A DNA stretch of 64,000 bases from Adiantum capillus-veneris (GCA_014529385.2 CM043944.1:63328248-63392247), one strand, 5' to 3'. Shown: positions 1 through 13,078, counted from the stretch's first letter. Numbers and translations are program-made. The notes: generated by a model from the letters alone, not told the origin.

Positions 1-832
1 CCCCATCTACTCCCAGTCTATAGAGCAATCCTCCTATGATGGTGAACTTCAGACTCTTAATCATCAGAGCCTTCTTCTGAATCTGAGCCCACTTTTGTGG
101 GAATCCTCCTGTGAAAACGAACTTATATAATTCATACCATTCTGGATCTGTGTTTTTCTCAACTGTCACTTGAAACAGCTCAACGTCCACTGGCTCATCT
201 CTCAAGGATATTTTTGAGTAGCCGTCAGTACTTCTGGATAGTAAATCAACACCACAATGAGATTTATCGGGCTTGTGAATTTTGCATCATTCAAAATCCA
301 TCAGGAACATCATCCATCTAATCAATTTTCCTCGAATAATAACTTTGTTAATAAAAAATAATAATGCCTGATGGTCCACATAGAAATGAAATATCTTGCT
401 CAGTAAATAATGTCGAAACTTAGTAGCACTGATGAAAACCATTCCTAATGCTTCTCTCTCTGTAGTAGTATATCCTTGTTCAACCTGCTGACTGAATCTT
501 CTACTCGCAAAATACACTAGATAATCAGTCCTCCCTTCTGGTTGAGCCAGTATTTCTTCCATTGCCAGTCCTGAAGCATTGACATGCACAAGGAAAATAA
601 AATCCCAATCTGGTTGGTGAAGCATTGGTTTACTAATAATGGCATTTTTAAGACAATGGAAACTCTCCTCACATTCAGCAGTCCAGATGACCTTGCTGGC
701 TTTCTTTGTGAGCTCATATAAGGGTAATGCCTTGGAAGCAAACATATGAGCAAATATTATATAAAAATTGATATATCCCATAATGAACTTAACTATGATG
801 CTGTGCGGGGTACCTTGGCCTGCTGCACACAC
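1..832 (-). pseudogene. T1 RNase H and start of integrase linker (pol remnant)
   Basis: Positions 832 to 287 give a 181-codon reading typical of the RNase H that follows Ty3/gypsy RT. It has a SKVIWTAECEESF-type start, the block YFASRRFSQ, then Y-T-T-T-E-R-E-A-L and FHFYVDHQALLFF. A stop follows, and the same coding sense continues to the window edge with a H-K-P-D-K-S-H block and a VDLLSRS block. These normally close RNase H and lead into the integrase N-terminus. Several expected residues are changed (VHVNASG where VYCDASG-like is usual). It is a non-functional remnant; the rest of the integrase lies left of the window. Confidence 0.75.
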
Positions 833-1069
833 TAGATCTTATCATTGGACATTTGTATGCCATTATGAACACTATATGTCCGAGTAGTTGCCCCTTTAAG
901 ACCAGGAAAAAGATTTGAATGGTTTCAAATAGATCCTCTTCTCCTTACAACAATGGAAAACCATTTTCACAAAGAGAAAATGCTTGTCCTCAGTTGAGAT
1001 ACAGTGAAGTCATCCATAAATATGGCGCAAAATCGGTGGAGGAATTCACTGAATATCTCCATCATACAC

Positions 1070-1740
1070 CTAGAAAATACCAAATGGCATGACTTGATAC
1101 TTGAATGCACCCCATTCAGTAGTAAAATTGATTTTACTCCGATCTTCAGAAGCAATCTTTAGCTGACTATAACCACTATAGCCATCCATAAAGCTATGCA
1201 TCTCGTGGTCTACAATCTCATCAAGAAGCATATCCATAAAAGGTAATGGAAAAGAGTCCTTGATGGTTTGAGCATTCAAATTTTGATAATCCACACAAAC
1301 TCTGATCTTTCCATTCTTTTTGGGCACTACCACAATAAGGAACAACCATTCACTACTAGCGACTTTTGTGATGAATCCAGCCTTCAAAAGGATGTTGATT
1401 TCTTCTTTGAACTTCTTAGCATGATTTGGATTCATTCTATACTATTGAAGACTCACTAGTCTAGCATCTGCCTTCAGAGGTATTCTATGTTGACAGACCT
1501 CCGGATCTACACCTTTTAGATCGGTATGCTCCCATGCAAATATGTCTTTGTACTTCTGCAATATAAGTTGGGCTTTTTCTTTCATTCCTAGGTTCACATG
1601 CTTGTTTACTTTGATCAATCTAGGAATTTCCTTAGAAGCCACGTTCCATTATTCAATTTCCTGGTCATTTGAAAGCAACCAATTAGTCCCACCTCCCTTC
1701 CTTTTGGTTCAATCCTCAACATAATCCCAAGGAGGAGTTT
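1070..1740 (-). pseudogene. T1 reverse transcriptase N-terminal half (pol remnant)
   Basis: The minus strand reads a Ty3/gypsy RT. A pre-RT segment (1,442-1,642) with DIFAWEHTDLKGVDPEV leads to a stop, then codons from 1,435 to 1,070 give EEINILLKAGFI, VVVPKKNGKIRVCVDY, FPLPF, MDGYSGYSQ and the VMPFG box. The reading is then lost before the catalytic Y/F-x-D-D box; a plus-1 continuation (967-1,155) retains an AIFMDDF-like fragment, so the palm is frameshifted rather than absent. Upstream (1,650-1,740) the frame carries a FETPPWDY segment with further stops. Inactive remnant. Confidence 0.8.
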
Positions 1741-1880
1741 CAAACTTCGAGCGAGACTTTCCGAGAAAGACCTAAACCGAGAAAAATTCAAGAAGATTGA
1801 AGACCACAATCTAAACCACAAAAGGTATTACTTATAATTAGTTCTAAAATTAGTATGTATGTGTGTTTTTCTCTCACATA

Positions 1881-1912
<32 letters not shown>

Positions 1913-2124
1913 TTTTGATTATTATGGCATATACAATGTGTGCTCTATCATCTCTTTTTTTATTTTTTCATGTGGTAGAGTAGCGTGTTCTCTATTATTT
2001 CCTCTCTCTCTCTCTCTCTCACTCTCTCATACACACACACACACACACACACATATGCACTTTGCATTTTCCATTTTAGAATCTATAGGGTGCTCTTTTC
2101 TCTCCCTCTCTCTCTCTCTCTCTC
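1881..2124. repeat. CT/AC microsatellite cluster
   Basis: (CT)n at 1,881-1,902 followed by (CTAT)n, (CT)n at 2,002-2,020, (AC)n at 2,030-2,053, and (CT)n at 2,105-2,124, all within 250 bp. Confidence 0.95.
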
Positions 2125-2856
2125 ACAATTAAATGCCTCTTGATTAACTATGAGAACTATAGCCATGTTCTGATGAACACGGTGCATGGGTGCAAAGAAC
2201 ACAAAAAAAGACCGTCCACTTCATGGAGTCATCAACAAGTCCAATCTTTTTTTATAGTTGCAGTTGAGGAAGCTTCAAAAACGTGAGGCTTTTAAGTTTT
2301 ATGAAGCTTAAATTTTTGTAGAGCCTTGGGTAGATGATTAAAAAGGAGTCTTAGTTATGAGTTATGAGGATAGACTTTAAGTCTTAGGACTTCAATTTTC
2401 CTTTGAAGTTCAAACGTTGGTTCAAAGTATTAAACTTTAGAGATCCAAGCTTTTAAAAGCTTTACTTTTTTGGCCTGCCCAAAGGGCAAAGGCTATAGTG
2501 ATGCCTTCTCTTTTTGCTGACTAAAATAGAAAAAAGATTGAGTTGTATTTTTAACCAATTTTTGATGGGCAAAAAATCTGATTGGTTGCAATAAGATAGT
2601 GGGCACTCATCTAAATGAAGAGTGTGTAAATCTAATGATGTGCATGTCTTGAGTTCTGAAATATGAAGTGAATGCTCATTTTAGTAGTCACCTCTCTTAG
2701 TTAAGTGTTGGCATAGAAAGGTTCGTTGCTAGTGGCGGCCAGCTGAAGGGAGGAAGGTATTTTTTTTAAAAATAAAGAAAATAAAGGCAGCATTCCCTTC
2801 ATTGTTGGTGAGTAGTGAGATATAATCTTTCTTTAGTCTGAGCGAGAGCTATGATT

Positions 2857-2873
2857 AGAGCTAGAGCTAGAGC

Positions 2874-2914
<41 letters not shown>
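2857..2914. repeat. (GAGCTA)n to (AG)n microsatellite
   Basis: A short GAGCTA hexamer run passes directly into about 20 AG units, which suggests the dinucleotide tract grew from the hexamer by slippage. Confidence 0.9.
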
Positions 2915-2917
<3 letters not shown>

Positions 2918-3308
2918 GCGGTAGGCATTAGGGACAAGCTGACAAAGGGGAGAGATCGGTCATATTTGAGATCGCCCATATTTGCTCTTTGCCATGATCA
3001 TCGGAACAGTTTTAGGTTAGCTGTAATATGTGGGGCCGCCGCGCTTGGGAGTAATGTTCATGCTTCAAGCGCAGATGGTGGCTTGGAATTGTGCACGCAT
3101 GCATGTGTGTGTGTGTGTAAAAATGCTCATCTCAGCAATATCAAGCACACCCTCCCAGCTGCAGCACCTCTAACTCGACAGTCTCGCCCTTTGTGGCTCA
3201 CCATCGTAACAGTTGGCTATCTTGCAAGCGGGTCGCACCTTCCCTTCCCTCCATACCCTTTCGATGTCCGACAACCGAGACACGGGTGCACTGCTTGCAG
3301 AGTAGCTT

Positions 3309-3874
3309 CTTTCCTTCCCCTCTCTACAGTGCCTGGATCTGTCCCACAACAATCTGTCGGGGACAATGGACAGTTGGTGCGGCGCTGGTGGTAGTAACCT
3401 CTTTGCCGCGTTGACGCACCTGTACTTAAGCTACAGCATATTGCAAGGGGTGATTCCCGCAACCCTCGTCAACTGCAACGCGTTGAAGCACATAGATCTC
3501 TCCTTCAACAGGTTGCGGGGTGATATTCAGATTGCTTTGTCGTTGTCTTGTCGCAATCTTACCTTCTTCAGCATCGTAAATAATTGGACTCTCTCGGGAT
3601 TTCTTCTTCAGAGTTCGGTCTACTTATATCTCACCTGGAGGGGAACTAGTTCTCTGGTTCTCCTCTACCCATCCTCCTCAACTGCTTTGCCTTGCGGACC
3701 ATCCATATGTACATCGCTTTCGATTTCTGCACTCTTTTCCCCAACCTCAACGACTTAGTGCTAGGGAACAACTCTTTCTCCGGCTCTTTACCACCCTCTC
3801 TCGCAAACTGCTCCTTCACCAACCTCATGCTGGGCTTCAATAAGTTCTCAGGTGCTAATATTGGCTTACAATAA
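3309..3874 (+). pseudogene. Leucine-rich-repeat (receptor-like) protein fragment, frameshifted
   Basis: The frame starting at 3,309 gives a plant-type LRR series with the L-x-x-L-x-L-S-x-N-x-L-S-G pattern: LQCLDLSHNNLSGTM (from 3,324), LTHLYLSYSILQGVIPATL, LKHIDLSFNRLRGDI, and a more degenerate NLTFFSIVNNWTLSG. The frame is then lost near 3,610-3,690 and LRRs resume in another frame at about 3,735-3,855 (LNDLVLGNNSFSGSLP, FTNLMLGFNKFSG). A TAG at 3,303 closes the frame upstream. About five to six repeats survive, with no signal peptide, transmembrane or kinase part. GC content is higher than in the surroundings, as expected for a gene-derived fragment. The repeat type is that of LRR receptor kinases; which one cannot be told. 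Confidence 0.75.
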
Positions 3875-4740
3875 TTTAGTTAAGCTCTCACCTTATAATT
3901 TTTTTGTTACTTAACTATGAACTAAAGAATTTACTTATTTGCACAGTGGCCAAAGCCCTTAATTTCATGTGTTTATTTGTGTGCTAATCCATCTCTCAGA
4001 AGCACTTTTTTTGAGCTTGTTCACAGACACGCACACAATCCACATGACAATGTTTTTGATGATGATGATGGACCCTGGGAGTCCCCACCCACTAGCAGCC
4101 TCCTAAATTGGAAGTACATTTATATATATGTACTAATGTTTCTTTACAAGCGCCTCTTGATTGAGTCAGCACAGTTTTCTACTTGTTAAAAAATCCATCA
4201 TCTACTACAGCAAAGACCATTGTGGAGAATTTGTAGCGACTATGAAGGCCTCAAATACCCAACCCATTTATTAGGTTGCATAAAGGGAAGTATCTTTGGG
4301 TGCTGCGATTTTCCGGATTATTAATTGCAGAGGCATCAGATGTCCTATAAAAGCATCAACTTACCAAAGGGATGTCCACCCATGCTAGCTCAGGTGAGGC
4401 CTGCACTGCACTACACTACATCCAGATGTCCACAATTCTCCTCTAGCTACACAATCAGGCAAAGAAGAGCCCTGCAATATATTGTCGCCTTCCCGATCAC
4501 TCCCTTCTTCCATCCCTCCCAACCGGGTGTATACTATTCCCTTCCTGCAACCGCCCAACCTTATTCACCTTATGCTGCTTCTGTTGAGTTCATATCTCCG
4601 TCTCACGGGCAAAACGACCATTGCAATGGAGATAGGAACCCTCCAAGGTTGCGGGTTTGCCAGATATCGAGACACCCTGCAAGATTGCGGGTTTGCCTTG
4701 TGCACAGAGGTACAAAGCCCTACCGTGCTTGCGCGCACAC

Positions 4741-4876
<136 letters not shown>

Positions 4877-5424
4877 AATTTAAACGTCATAGGAAAATAT
4901 CCCAAGATACCTTAATATAAAGATCTATCCGACGAGGAGAGTTGAACTCAAAACCTGTTATTCAAGAGAGAGAGAGGGAATCATCTCTTATGCGAAAATG
5001 ACCAACAACTTTCCTTCCCTCTCAAATTCCCAACCCAAAACCCTTTTTTTTGTGTATAAAGCCATGCTCGCTCAATTAAGGCAAGACTTTTAAAAAAAAA
5101 ATCTAATACTCGGAAGATTCCTTGATGTGCCTTGGTGAATAAGTCTCTCGATTTGACCCCTCGTGCTCTCTCCATCTTCCCTTGGCCACTCCTCTAGCCA
5201 CTTGAGGGAACCACTCTATGGTTGCCTCTCCTCCACACGTCCCTTCACTTCCTTGCCGCTCTATCGGTGCCCCTCTCCTCTCCTTTGGGATGCAAATTGC
5301 AGTCACCTTTGCTTCTACCTTGAAGGCATGTGGAATTATGCAGACAACACCCCAAGTAATACGTCTACTACAAAAACCTCTCAGATTAACCACAAGCAAG
5401 ACATCTTCTCCAACAACAAGAGGG

Positions 5425-5427
<3 letters not shown>

Positions 5428-5481
<54 letters not shown>

Positions 5482-5497
5482 GAGAGAGAGAGAGAGA
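5428..5497. repeat. (AG)n microsatellite
   Basis: About 34 AG units, interrupted once (AACG near 5,478). Confidence 0.95.
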
Positions 5498-6922
5498 TGG
5501 CTGTAGACTCCTCATGCCTTGCAAGTGCCATATTGACTAGAGCACCACCAAACATGACATGCTATGGCGTTCTTTTTTTTCCACGCCATCTTCTATAACT
5601 GGTAAGACATCTACAACTCCTTTAACAAATGCTTGAGAAAAGCATAATTGCACATTCCCATTATTTTTTAAATTTTCTCTAGGTGGTATCCCCTACCCTA
5701 CTCCCTCGTCGTCTTTTCCAGTTCCATGGTCGTCCCTTCACCTGTCGTCTGTCCCTGAACCTAGCACCACTCCTCATCCTGACTGCTATCTTCTATGATC
5801 ATCGTCTCTATTGTGCCTTTTTCCTTGAGCAACCATAGCTAGTCTCTCCCCCATTTTGCGCAACCCCACCCTCACCCTACTAAGTGGCCACCTTTTCTCT
5901 ACCCATTGGCTTCACCTTAACCACAAGGATTCCATGAACATTCATTCACTACCTGTAGTTTCATAAACCCTCTTCTCTACCTATCTAATGGGCCCCGACC
6001 ATCTCACCTGCCTCCTGGAGCCAAGACATTGTGAATACATTTTGGCATGCTGTCATGTAGCATATTCGATGATGCTCTCCTCCCCCTTGTCCATTGTTGG
6101 TCATTGATATCCATTGTTCCAGCTTTGGTCTACATGTCCGTCTCCAGTCCACTATCGTCATTTGCCCTCTATTATACTAGAATGCTTCCACCACTACGTA
6201 TACAGTTGTGTTTGGAAACACCAAACAATTGCTCTCTATTCCACTACAACACTTCTGCCACTGCCTATAATGTCATGTTTTTGTTTGCGACCACTAGCTT
6301 CGCATCGCTTCTCTGTAATAGATCTGATCTACTCTCCATGCCTCTCCCTCCTTCGATGCAAACCCTGGTATGCACGCATCCACTCTATCCAAGCTATTGC
6401 TCACACTCCAACCCAACCTACAAAAAAAACATAAAGAGATAATTTAAAAAAAAACTCAAAACTTAGAGAAAGAAAATAAAAAGGAAAACGTGGATGTTTT
6501 CATTTATTTGCAACAACAAACCAGCTTTTGAAACTTGACTCGAGTAAGATGCCGAATCCCTGTTTGATTTTGAGTTTGCATTGGAAGAGAAACGGTAAAA
6601 TTTTGCAGGCTTTAGTATTGAATCGGCTGTAAACTTCGACTTGGAAACTGGGAATTATTATACATATTTAACTTGAAATACTTGTCTTTACCTTCCACTG
6701 CTCTTCTCAATGGCAGGCCTTGTGATTTTATCACTTGTTCTAATCTTTTGCAAAACTGACGCCTTTCACTTGTCTTTTTTCCAAAAGAGAAAATCAAAAC
6801 AAAACTCCCTCAAGCACCACGCGCCGACGCGTCGAGCTTGAGAGAGTTTTGAATTTTGTTCCTATTTAGCTAAATGTAAATCTGATTCCTCTCCCTTTTC
6901 TCAAATGAGAGAAGAATCTTTA

Positions 6923-6927
<5 letters not shown>

Positions 6928-7016
<89 letters not shown>

Positions 7017-7054
7017 TATGCCCACATAAAATTTTTGTGTATGCATTTTTAGTG

Positions 7055-7114
<60 letters not shown>

Positions 7115-7152
7115 CAAAGAGAGGAAGACTAAATTATAGAACACTGCATAGG

Positions 7153-7235
<83 letters not shown>

Positions 7236-7249
7236 AATGCTTTCCCTTG

Positions 7250-7282
<33 letters not shown>
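6928..7282. repeat. Cluster of compound (TG)n(AG)n microsatellites
   Basis: (TG) 6,928-6,984 passes into (AG) to 7,012. After a 46-bp spacer comes (GA) 7,059-7,110, then (TG) 7,154-7,197 passing into (AG) to 7,229, then (AG) 7,253-7,282. The same TG-to-AG transition occurs twice, so the unit was probably duplicated. It lies at the border between the interruption and the T1 protease region. Confidence 0.95.
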
Positions 7283-7289
<7 letters not shown>

Positions 7290-7309
7290 GTGTGTAGCTA
7301 TGTGGGGGG

Positions 7310-8190
7310 GTCATTGTATAATGTTTCTAAAAACATGTTACATGAACTCGCTCGCTTTTTGGCTTGCTCGGAATGTTGTGCTCGGTGTTTGGTAAGACTA
7401 AATCCCAAGATGGACCTTGTTGTTCTGAGCTGTCATTCTGAACTTCAGTAACTTCTTCAGAGTACACCTCTTTAGTTGCCGCTAGTGTATTAGAATCTGA
7501 GAATTCGTCTTTGGAGTCAGCTGCTTTCTCTGGCCGTCCAATTAGCTGAACTGGTCATTCTCTAGGATTTAGTTCAGTGAACTGATTTAGAAATTTCTTC
7601 CTTTGCTTTTCAGCATGATATTTGTCAAATAATACTGCATTTAGGTCTATCTCGGCCAATAGAAAAATAATCATTACTATCGGCATCCTCTCAATCTTGT
7701 TTATCCCATACTTATAGCAAAGCTCTTCTGGTTGCAGTGCCTTCCTCCACCTTCTAGTGCTGTTTTTTTGGATTTGAATTCTTCTACTAGTGTCATGTAT
7801 TGTGAGAGTCTGATTGGCATAGTCATGAACAACATATGTCGTACGCCGCAACCATGGGTATCTTAGTAGCATCCCATATGCACCTTGCACATCCAGTACT
7901 AGGAAGCTGGTCTTAAAATTTTCTTTTCCCACCCTTATCTGCATACTCTCTATCATCCCAGTTGCTTGCACAACTCTATGATCAGCCATGCGAACTTTAA
8001 AAGGTGCTCGTTCCAAGTTTGTGATACGCATTCTTTGTTGAAGGTGTGCACATGGGATGTTTACCCCTTCCCCTCCATCCTGTATGACACCGGATAGTGG
8101 CTCCCATTGTGTCCTAACTTTGTGGTCTACCTGGATCACCGGCACTTCATCATCTCTAACAGCTTCCAAGTCAGCTACTCTGGCATCCAC
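7310..8190 (-). pseudogene. T1 retropepsin region (gag-pol remnant)
   Basis: Codons 8,190 to 7,555 form an open 211-residue reading on the minus strand. The block MADHRVVQATGMIESMQIRVG, followed by TSFLVLDVQGAYGMLLRYPWLRRTTYV, matches the second half of a plant Ty3/gypsy aspartic protease, where the usual pattern is V-L-D-x-x-x-A-Y-x-x-L-L-G-R-P-W-L. The catalytic D-S/T-G half is not recognisable upstream. After PRE the frame stops, but the same sense continues towards 7,310 as an acidic linker. It sits directly downstream of the zinc-knuckle remnant, as expected. Confidence 0.7.
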
Positions 8191-9002
8191 TTCAGCCTTT
8201 CTTTGTTGTTTAATTAATTTTGCTACTTCAGGTAAAGTGTTTTTTGATGTCTTCTAATTCAACTATCAATTTTTGAATTCTTTCACAGATCTTAACATGA
8301 AATTCTTCTCTTCCTCATAGTGCCACTCCTCTGTTTTGGTGTCTGATTTGCCTCCTTCATTGTTTCCCATTGTAGTTATATCTAGTTTAATGTTTCCTAG
8401 ATCTTCCACCAGTCCTTGGAGTGCAACCAGCATAGTCATAGAAATTCTGGATCCCTATTGATCTAGTTGTCTTTTCTCAAAAGACTAGTCTGGTATCTCC
8501 TGAATGACCCGAGCATCAAAACGTTTTGGTTGCTCTGGTAGCTTCTTGGCTAGATCTTCTGTGATCTTAGCCACCAGTTCTTGCTGCTCCTACCATTCAT
8601 CAACTACCTTCTCTTTGCTCTTTGCCTTCCATAACTCTCTTTACTGAGCCCATTTGCTACTTTCAAACTGACTGGTTTTGCCCGCTTGCCTAGAATCTCC
8701 TCAATGGCTACCCCTTTACTGAGTGTAATTGCTCATATTGGAACGCGCTCTAGGGCTTTCGCCTTAGTAGATACAGTACTGGGTGCTTCTAGACAATGAA
8801 CTGCAAAGTGCCTATACTAGCCACAAGTATAAAAATTAAGTCTTCCATTTTGAAAACTACCACGACCCCAGCCTCGGCCAGTACCTCGTTGGTATCTCTC
8901 GGGACTAGTACCATTGCCATTGGTACTTGATTTCTCTTCTTGGGGTACACTGGTTGTCTCTACTCTAGCTGGTTTAACGTTGGTAAATGCTACTACAGAC
9001 AA
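8191..9002 (-). pseudogene. T1 gag C-terminus with broken zinc knuckle
   Basis: Codons 9,002 to 8,817 give a Gly/Arg-rich segment (RYQRGTGRGWGRGSFQNGR) followed by the place of a CX2CX4HX4C nucleocapsid knuckle. The second Cys, the His and the third Cys keep their spacing, but the first Cys is Phe and a stop codon lies inside the X4 loop. Downstream (8,190-8,810) the sense is still retrotransposon-like but full of stops. The first part of gag is missing: only about 400 bp separate this point from the primer site. Confidence 0.6.
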
Positions 9003-9397
9003 ATCCTTTCCCTTCTTGAAGTGATGGATGCGAATATCACCATCTGCAAGCCCTCAGACATTATGAACAGAAAAGCATACGTTTTTGCAGAAAACATCGT
9101 GTTATTCCACCAAAAATCATGGAAGTTTTACATAGAACTTCCTCAAATAGGCCGCCCCATATTTAGAAAAAACATCGCGTACAAGCAAGCATGACCACCA
9201 GCTAGCTATTATGAGCACCCAAAAGCAGGACAGATTGACGTAGAACTGCCTTTATGTGTTGCGAAGCTTCCTCACAGTCACCGACACTTTTAAAACGAAC
9301 AAAAAACTTTGATTATGTGTTGCGATGATTGTGTGTCGTGAAGCTTCATCATAGTCACGGACCCTTTCCTTGGCCAAAACTCTCCCTTGAAAGGCCT

Positions 9398-9409
9398 ACT
9401 CTGATACCA
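9398..9409 (-). other. T1 primer-binding site, initiator Met-tRNA type
   Basis: The minus strand reads TGGTATCAGAGT directly after an LTR-like end ...TTCAACA. Plant LTR elements primed by initiator Met-tRNA carry TGGTATCAGAGC, so 11 of 12 bases match. Confidence 0.75.
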
Positions 9410-9624
9410 TGTTGAACAAGGGAGTAAGGTTGAGACAAGACAAGAGAGAGGGAGAGAACGAATCTAGCACTGCAAACCCCAAAGTGCGTGGAGAGCACAC
9501 ATTGGGTACACATATATAGTGGGGACTCCTAGCTATATATAGCATAGGGGTTGGCATATATAGCTCCAACATGCCTAACATGACTAGTATATTGAGAAGA
9601 GCCCAAAATAAATGCATGTTCACA
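9410..9624 (-). repeat. T1 5' LTR (outer boundary approximate)
   Basis: On the minus strand this ends in CA next to the primer site and holds TATATATAG-type boxes (about 9,515-9,545) about 100-135 bp from that end. A possible outer end is TGTGAACATG, giving about 215 bp. No second LTR is in the window to confirm the outer edge. Confidence 0.5.
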
Positions 9625-9649
9625 TATTATAGTCCAAATGTACAAATAA

Positions 9650-10934
9650 CTCCCTCAAGCCCTCGATAGTGTAACTGCTGCACTATTACTACTCCTTGAT
9701 TTTACTACTCTCATAGCGTTTCCATCACAAGATAGATATGTCAATGTCCTTATATAATATTAGTAAAAACCCTGACAATACAAACTATCAAGTATGCACG
9801 ATCCCTGTTTGAGTGTGTATAGGAAAGGGATGCTTTCTGCTGATGGTAGAGATAACAATGGGTGGCATCTGGTTGTAGTTAGACACAAGGGTGGGGAAAA
9901 ATAAAATCTCTCTCCAAGCTCGCTTCAAATGCATCCTCCTTGCAATCAAGGTCTAGTACACGGTGTGGAATTCTTAGTGTTGGTGTGTAATTTCTTTAGT
10001 GAGTTGGAATGTTGTTGGAGCCTTGAGCTATGGAGAGTCGTATTTCTTGTTGTGGGATATGTTTGGTTGTTCCCCTTCTCCAACATGGTAAAGACTTCTG
10101 CTTGTTCCAAACACGGAAGGAAATGAAGACGGTTCTCATTGAGGATGCGTATGTATGCATTGTGATATGTGGTTGTGAATGGAACCGTGGGGGTCTCAGA
10201 CCCAACTATTCGTTTAGTAAAACTAGATAGGAGTTATGTTTGTTAAGTAGTTTACTCTAGTTGTTGTCTCTCACACCTTGGATTTTGAATATATTTATCC
10301 TTCCAACAACAAAGATTGGTAGCCAGTGGAATGTATAATGGGTAATTTTGCTGCCTTTCATGCATCACTGGGTAAACTTCTCTAAAAAAATAAGGCTATA
10401 AGAATTCTCAAAGAAAGTAAGGTCTTCTTTTATGAACATTTCTACAATTCCCCATGTTTTATCCAAGGAGTTAAAAACATGCAACATCTCCTAGTTGTTC
10501 CCAATGATAGTCCAAAATGTCTAGTACTGGCTTTTAAAACCTTTGATTATTTTAGAGTTAAGCTTCATTAAGAGATTCATAAGTGCTTTTGATTGTAAGC
10601 AAACAAGTAAGTTTCTTTAACTTCATGCCAATGTCTTTCATCCATCCTATACTCCTCAAATAAACGATTATGTCTTTATAGACTTCCTTTACGACTAAGA
10701 GGTGAGGAAGATAGAGACATGTTCATTTGGACATTGAAAAGATGCTTTCTATTCCTCGATGTTAGTTGGGATATCCATGATTTTGATGGCATATTGTGCA
10801 TGGTGGAAAAAAATGTTTGTTGTGTGGAAGTGCATGGTGGATAAAATGTCTATTGTGTGCAAGTGCATCGTATCTTCCTTCCACTACATGAGGTGTCATT
10901 GGGTGATTGGTCACTTGGTAACATTTATCTCATG
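9650..10934. other. Gene-free spacer
   Basis: AT-rich sequence with only short open frames that lack recognisable domains. It ends at the ATGC flank of element A. Confidence 0.5.
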
Positions 10935-10938
10935 ATGC

Positions 10939-11956
10939 TGAGGCGGTCCGGGGCGGGCAACAAGAAAGGCGACCTCTAAACACCCCTCAAGGCTCCCGTG
11001 CTGCTCAATTGGGGTTTGGGCAACCACAAGCACAACAAAACAACAAACCCACAGCCAAACCCAAACAAGATAGGGGCACCACCTAGTTATGGTATGCGAA
11101 CTAGGACGCAACAGAGATTTTGGCGCAACCAAGAAGATGCACCACACAACACACACAAGCAACCTCACACCAAGACACACATGAAATGGACTAGAGAGAG
11201 CCAGAGCAAAGGGAAGAGAGAGAGGAAAGGATCTTGCGTAATACTTTATTTGTGACTTGCAAATGGAGATGGTTCGTTATGATGCTATTGTAGAACTTGT
11301 ACAAAACTCACTCAATGCTTAGTGATTGCTAAACATTGCCAAAACACACACACACTGTCTTAGGGTGTGGGAGACCTCTCACCACAATACCCTCTTACAA
11401 TGGACAGAAAACTGGCAATGAAAAACACACTAAAAACACTTTCTAAAATCAAGATCAATCGATAAAAACTCAAAATACACAAGTCACCTTGAATTCACCA
11501 AACCGTATTGCACAAATGGAAGGACGAAGATTTGAACGTCGAATCACGTCTTTGATGCACCAAACCTCAATTTATTGATGATGAAGGAGCATATACAATA
11601 GTGGTTTTGAGATTTGTAGAACTCACGCTCTCCCACTTGCAATGTGTAGCTTGAAGGCTTCTCTCACACCAAGAGTGAAGCTCACAAGTGGTTGCTACAC
11701 CTAAGTCTCTCCTCATGCATAGAGTGTTGGGGTGCTATGTGAGATGTTGGAGGTTGTTTTACAAGAAGGAGAGGGCCCTATTTATAGGTTGGAGACCCCT
11801 CATAAAGATTATTGGAAATCCTAATTTACAAGCTAACAAATCAGGATTATGATTTTTTTGAATTTCAAAACATTGCGGGCCTTCTTTGTCTGCTTGAGTC
11901 ATGGGTGTGGGCTCAAAAGAGAGCATTATTGATGGTAGATAAGGTGAAAGTAAGTA

Positions 11957-11994
<38 letters not shown>

Positions 11995-13078
11995 TAGTAT
12001 ACACATGTCTTGAGGTAAGGTGTCTTTTATGGTTAGGTCAATGCTATTTTGTGTTAGTATGTTAGTCGTTAGTAATCACTAGAAAGTTAATGTTACATTT
12101 ACAATGGGTAGAATGAGGTGGATGGTTGAAGTAAGATGGTCGAATGAAGTGAGCAAATCCTTGTGATGGTGAAGCTTGAAGAAGTTTTTGACTTACTTGT
12201 GTAGCTTCTCAAAATGACTATCGATATTCTTCTTCATCTTCCCTTCTTTACGCCACCGCCGCCAAGGTTGATTATCGTGATGAAATTAAAGATAATAGAG
12301 AGAGGCATAGAGATGGTGTATGTACATGTGGAGCTCATATGAGAGCTATGGAAGTAAGTGGGGAGGTTAATGGTGAAGAAGGTGAGGGAAACCATTGAAG
12401 GTGCAGGTTTGAGTGAGGGATTGAGAGGAATGCGTGTGTGTGTAGAAGTATGGAAAGAGGTGAGAGAAGACAATGGGCTACTTGTGAGATAAGTGGGCAG
12501 ATTGGGGTCCACTCAAAAAATCATTTCTCACCGTTGGTAGCTCCAAAAATCATGAAAAAATTTGAGGTGATTATTCAAAGCGTGGGAGTGATTTGAGGTG
12601 ATTATTCAAAGCGTAGAAATCAATTTTTTGTTTTCACGAGGGTGAGGGTGAAAATGTGGGAGTGATTTGTATAAAGGAAAAATATAAGGTTAGAGTATGT
12701 ACATATTGGCAAAAAATATACTTATGGTGTAAGAGGATGAAAGAAGGTGTACATAGGTTTAATAAAACACACACCTAAGTAGAAATATTTAAATAAAATA
12801 CCAAAATAATTATAAAAAATCCCTATATTTAGGCCATATATACAATGAAATATTTACACACAAAGAGGCCATAAAATACTTTTATTTTTTATTTTTTTGG
12901 CTCAACTAGCCCAGTGACTAGCTAATTGAGGGTTTTTAAAGAAAATATGGGAAAAGTCCCCTAACTCACACACACCTATGTACAATGAAAAGGTAAGAAT
13001 AGCCACAGTGTTTAGGTGATTTTGATAGGGTGGGATAACTCACTATGGAAATTACAGAGAGCCGAAAAACGGCTATCA
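10939..13078 (-). repeat. Element A 3' LTR (left copy, 2,140 bp)
   Basis: Its plus-strand ends are TGAGGCGGTCC and CGGCTATCA. It aligns with the split right copy (18,972-19,318 plus 31,455-33,764) but lacks about 110 bp (near 12,280) and about 460 bp (near 12,585) that the right copy keeps. A minus-strand TATAAATAG box is at 11,778-11,786. Contains (GA)n at 11,959-11,987. Confidence 0.92.

Larger units (their letters stand above)
1830..3300. other. Gene-free stretch inside the T1 interruption
   Basis: This holds CT/AC microsatellites (1,881-2,124), AT-rich unique DNA with several imperfect AAGCTTTT-type words (2,260-2,480), and a GA tract. I see no coding region, no LTR boundary and no clear target duplication that would define the inserted segment. 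Confidence 0.5.
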
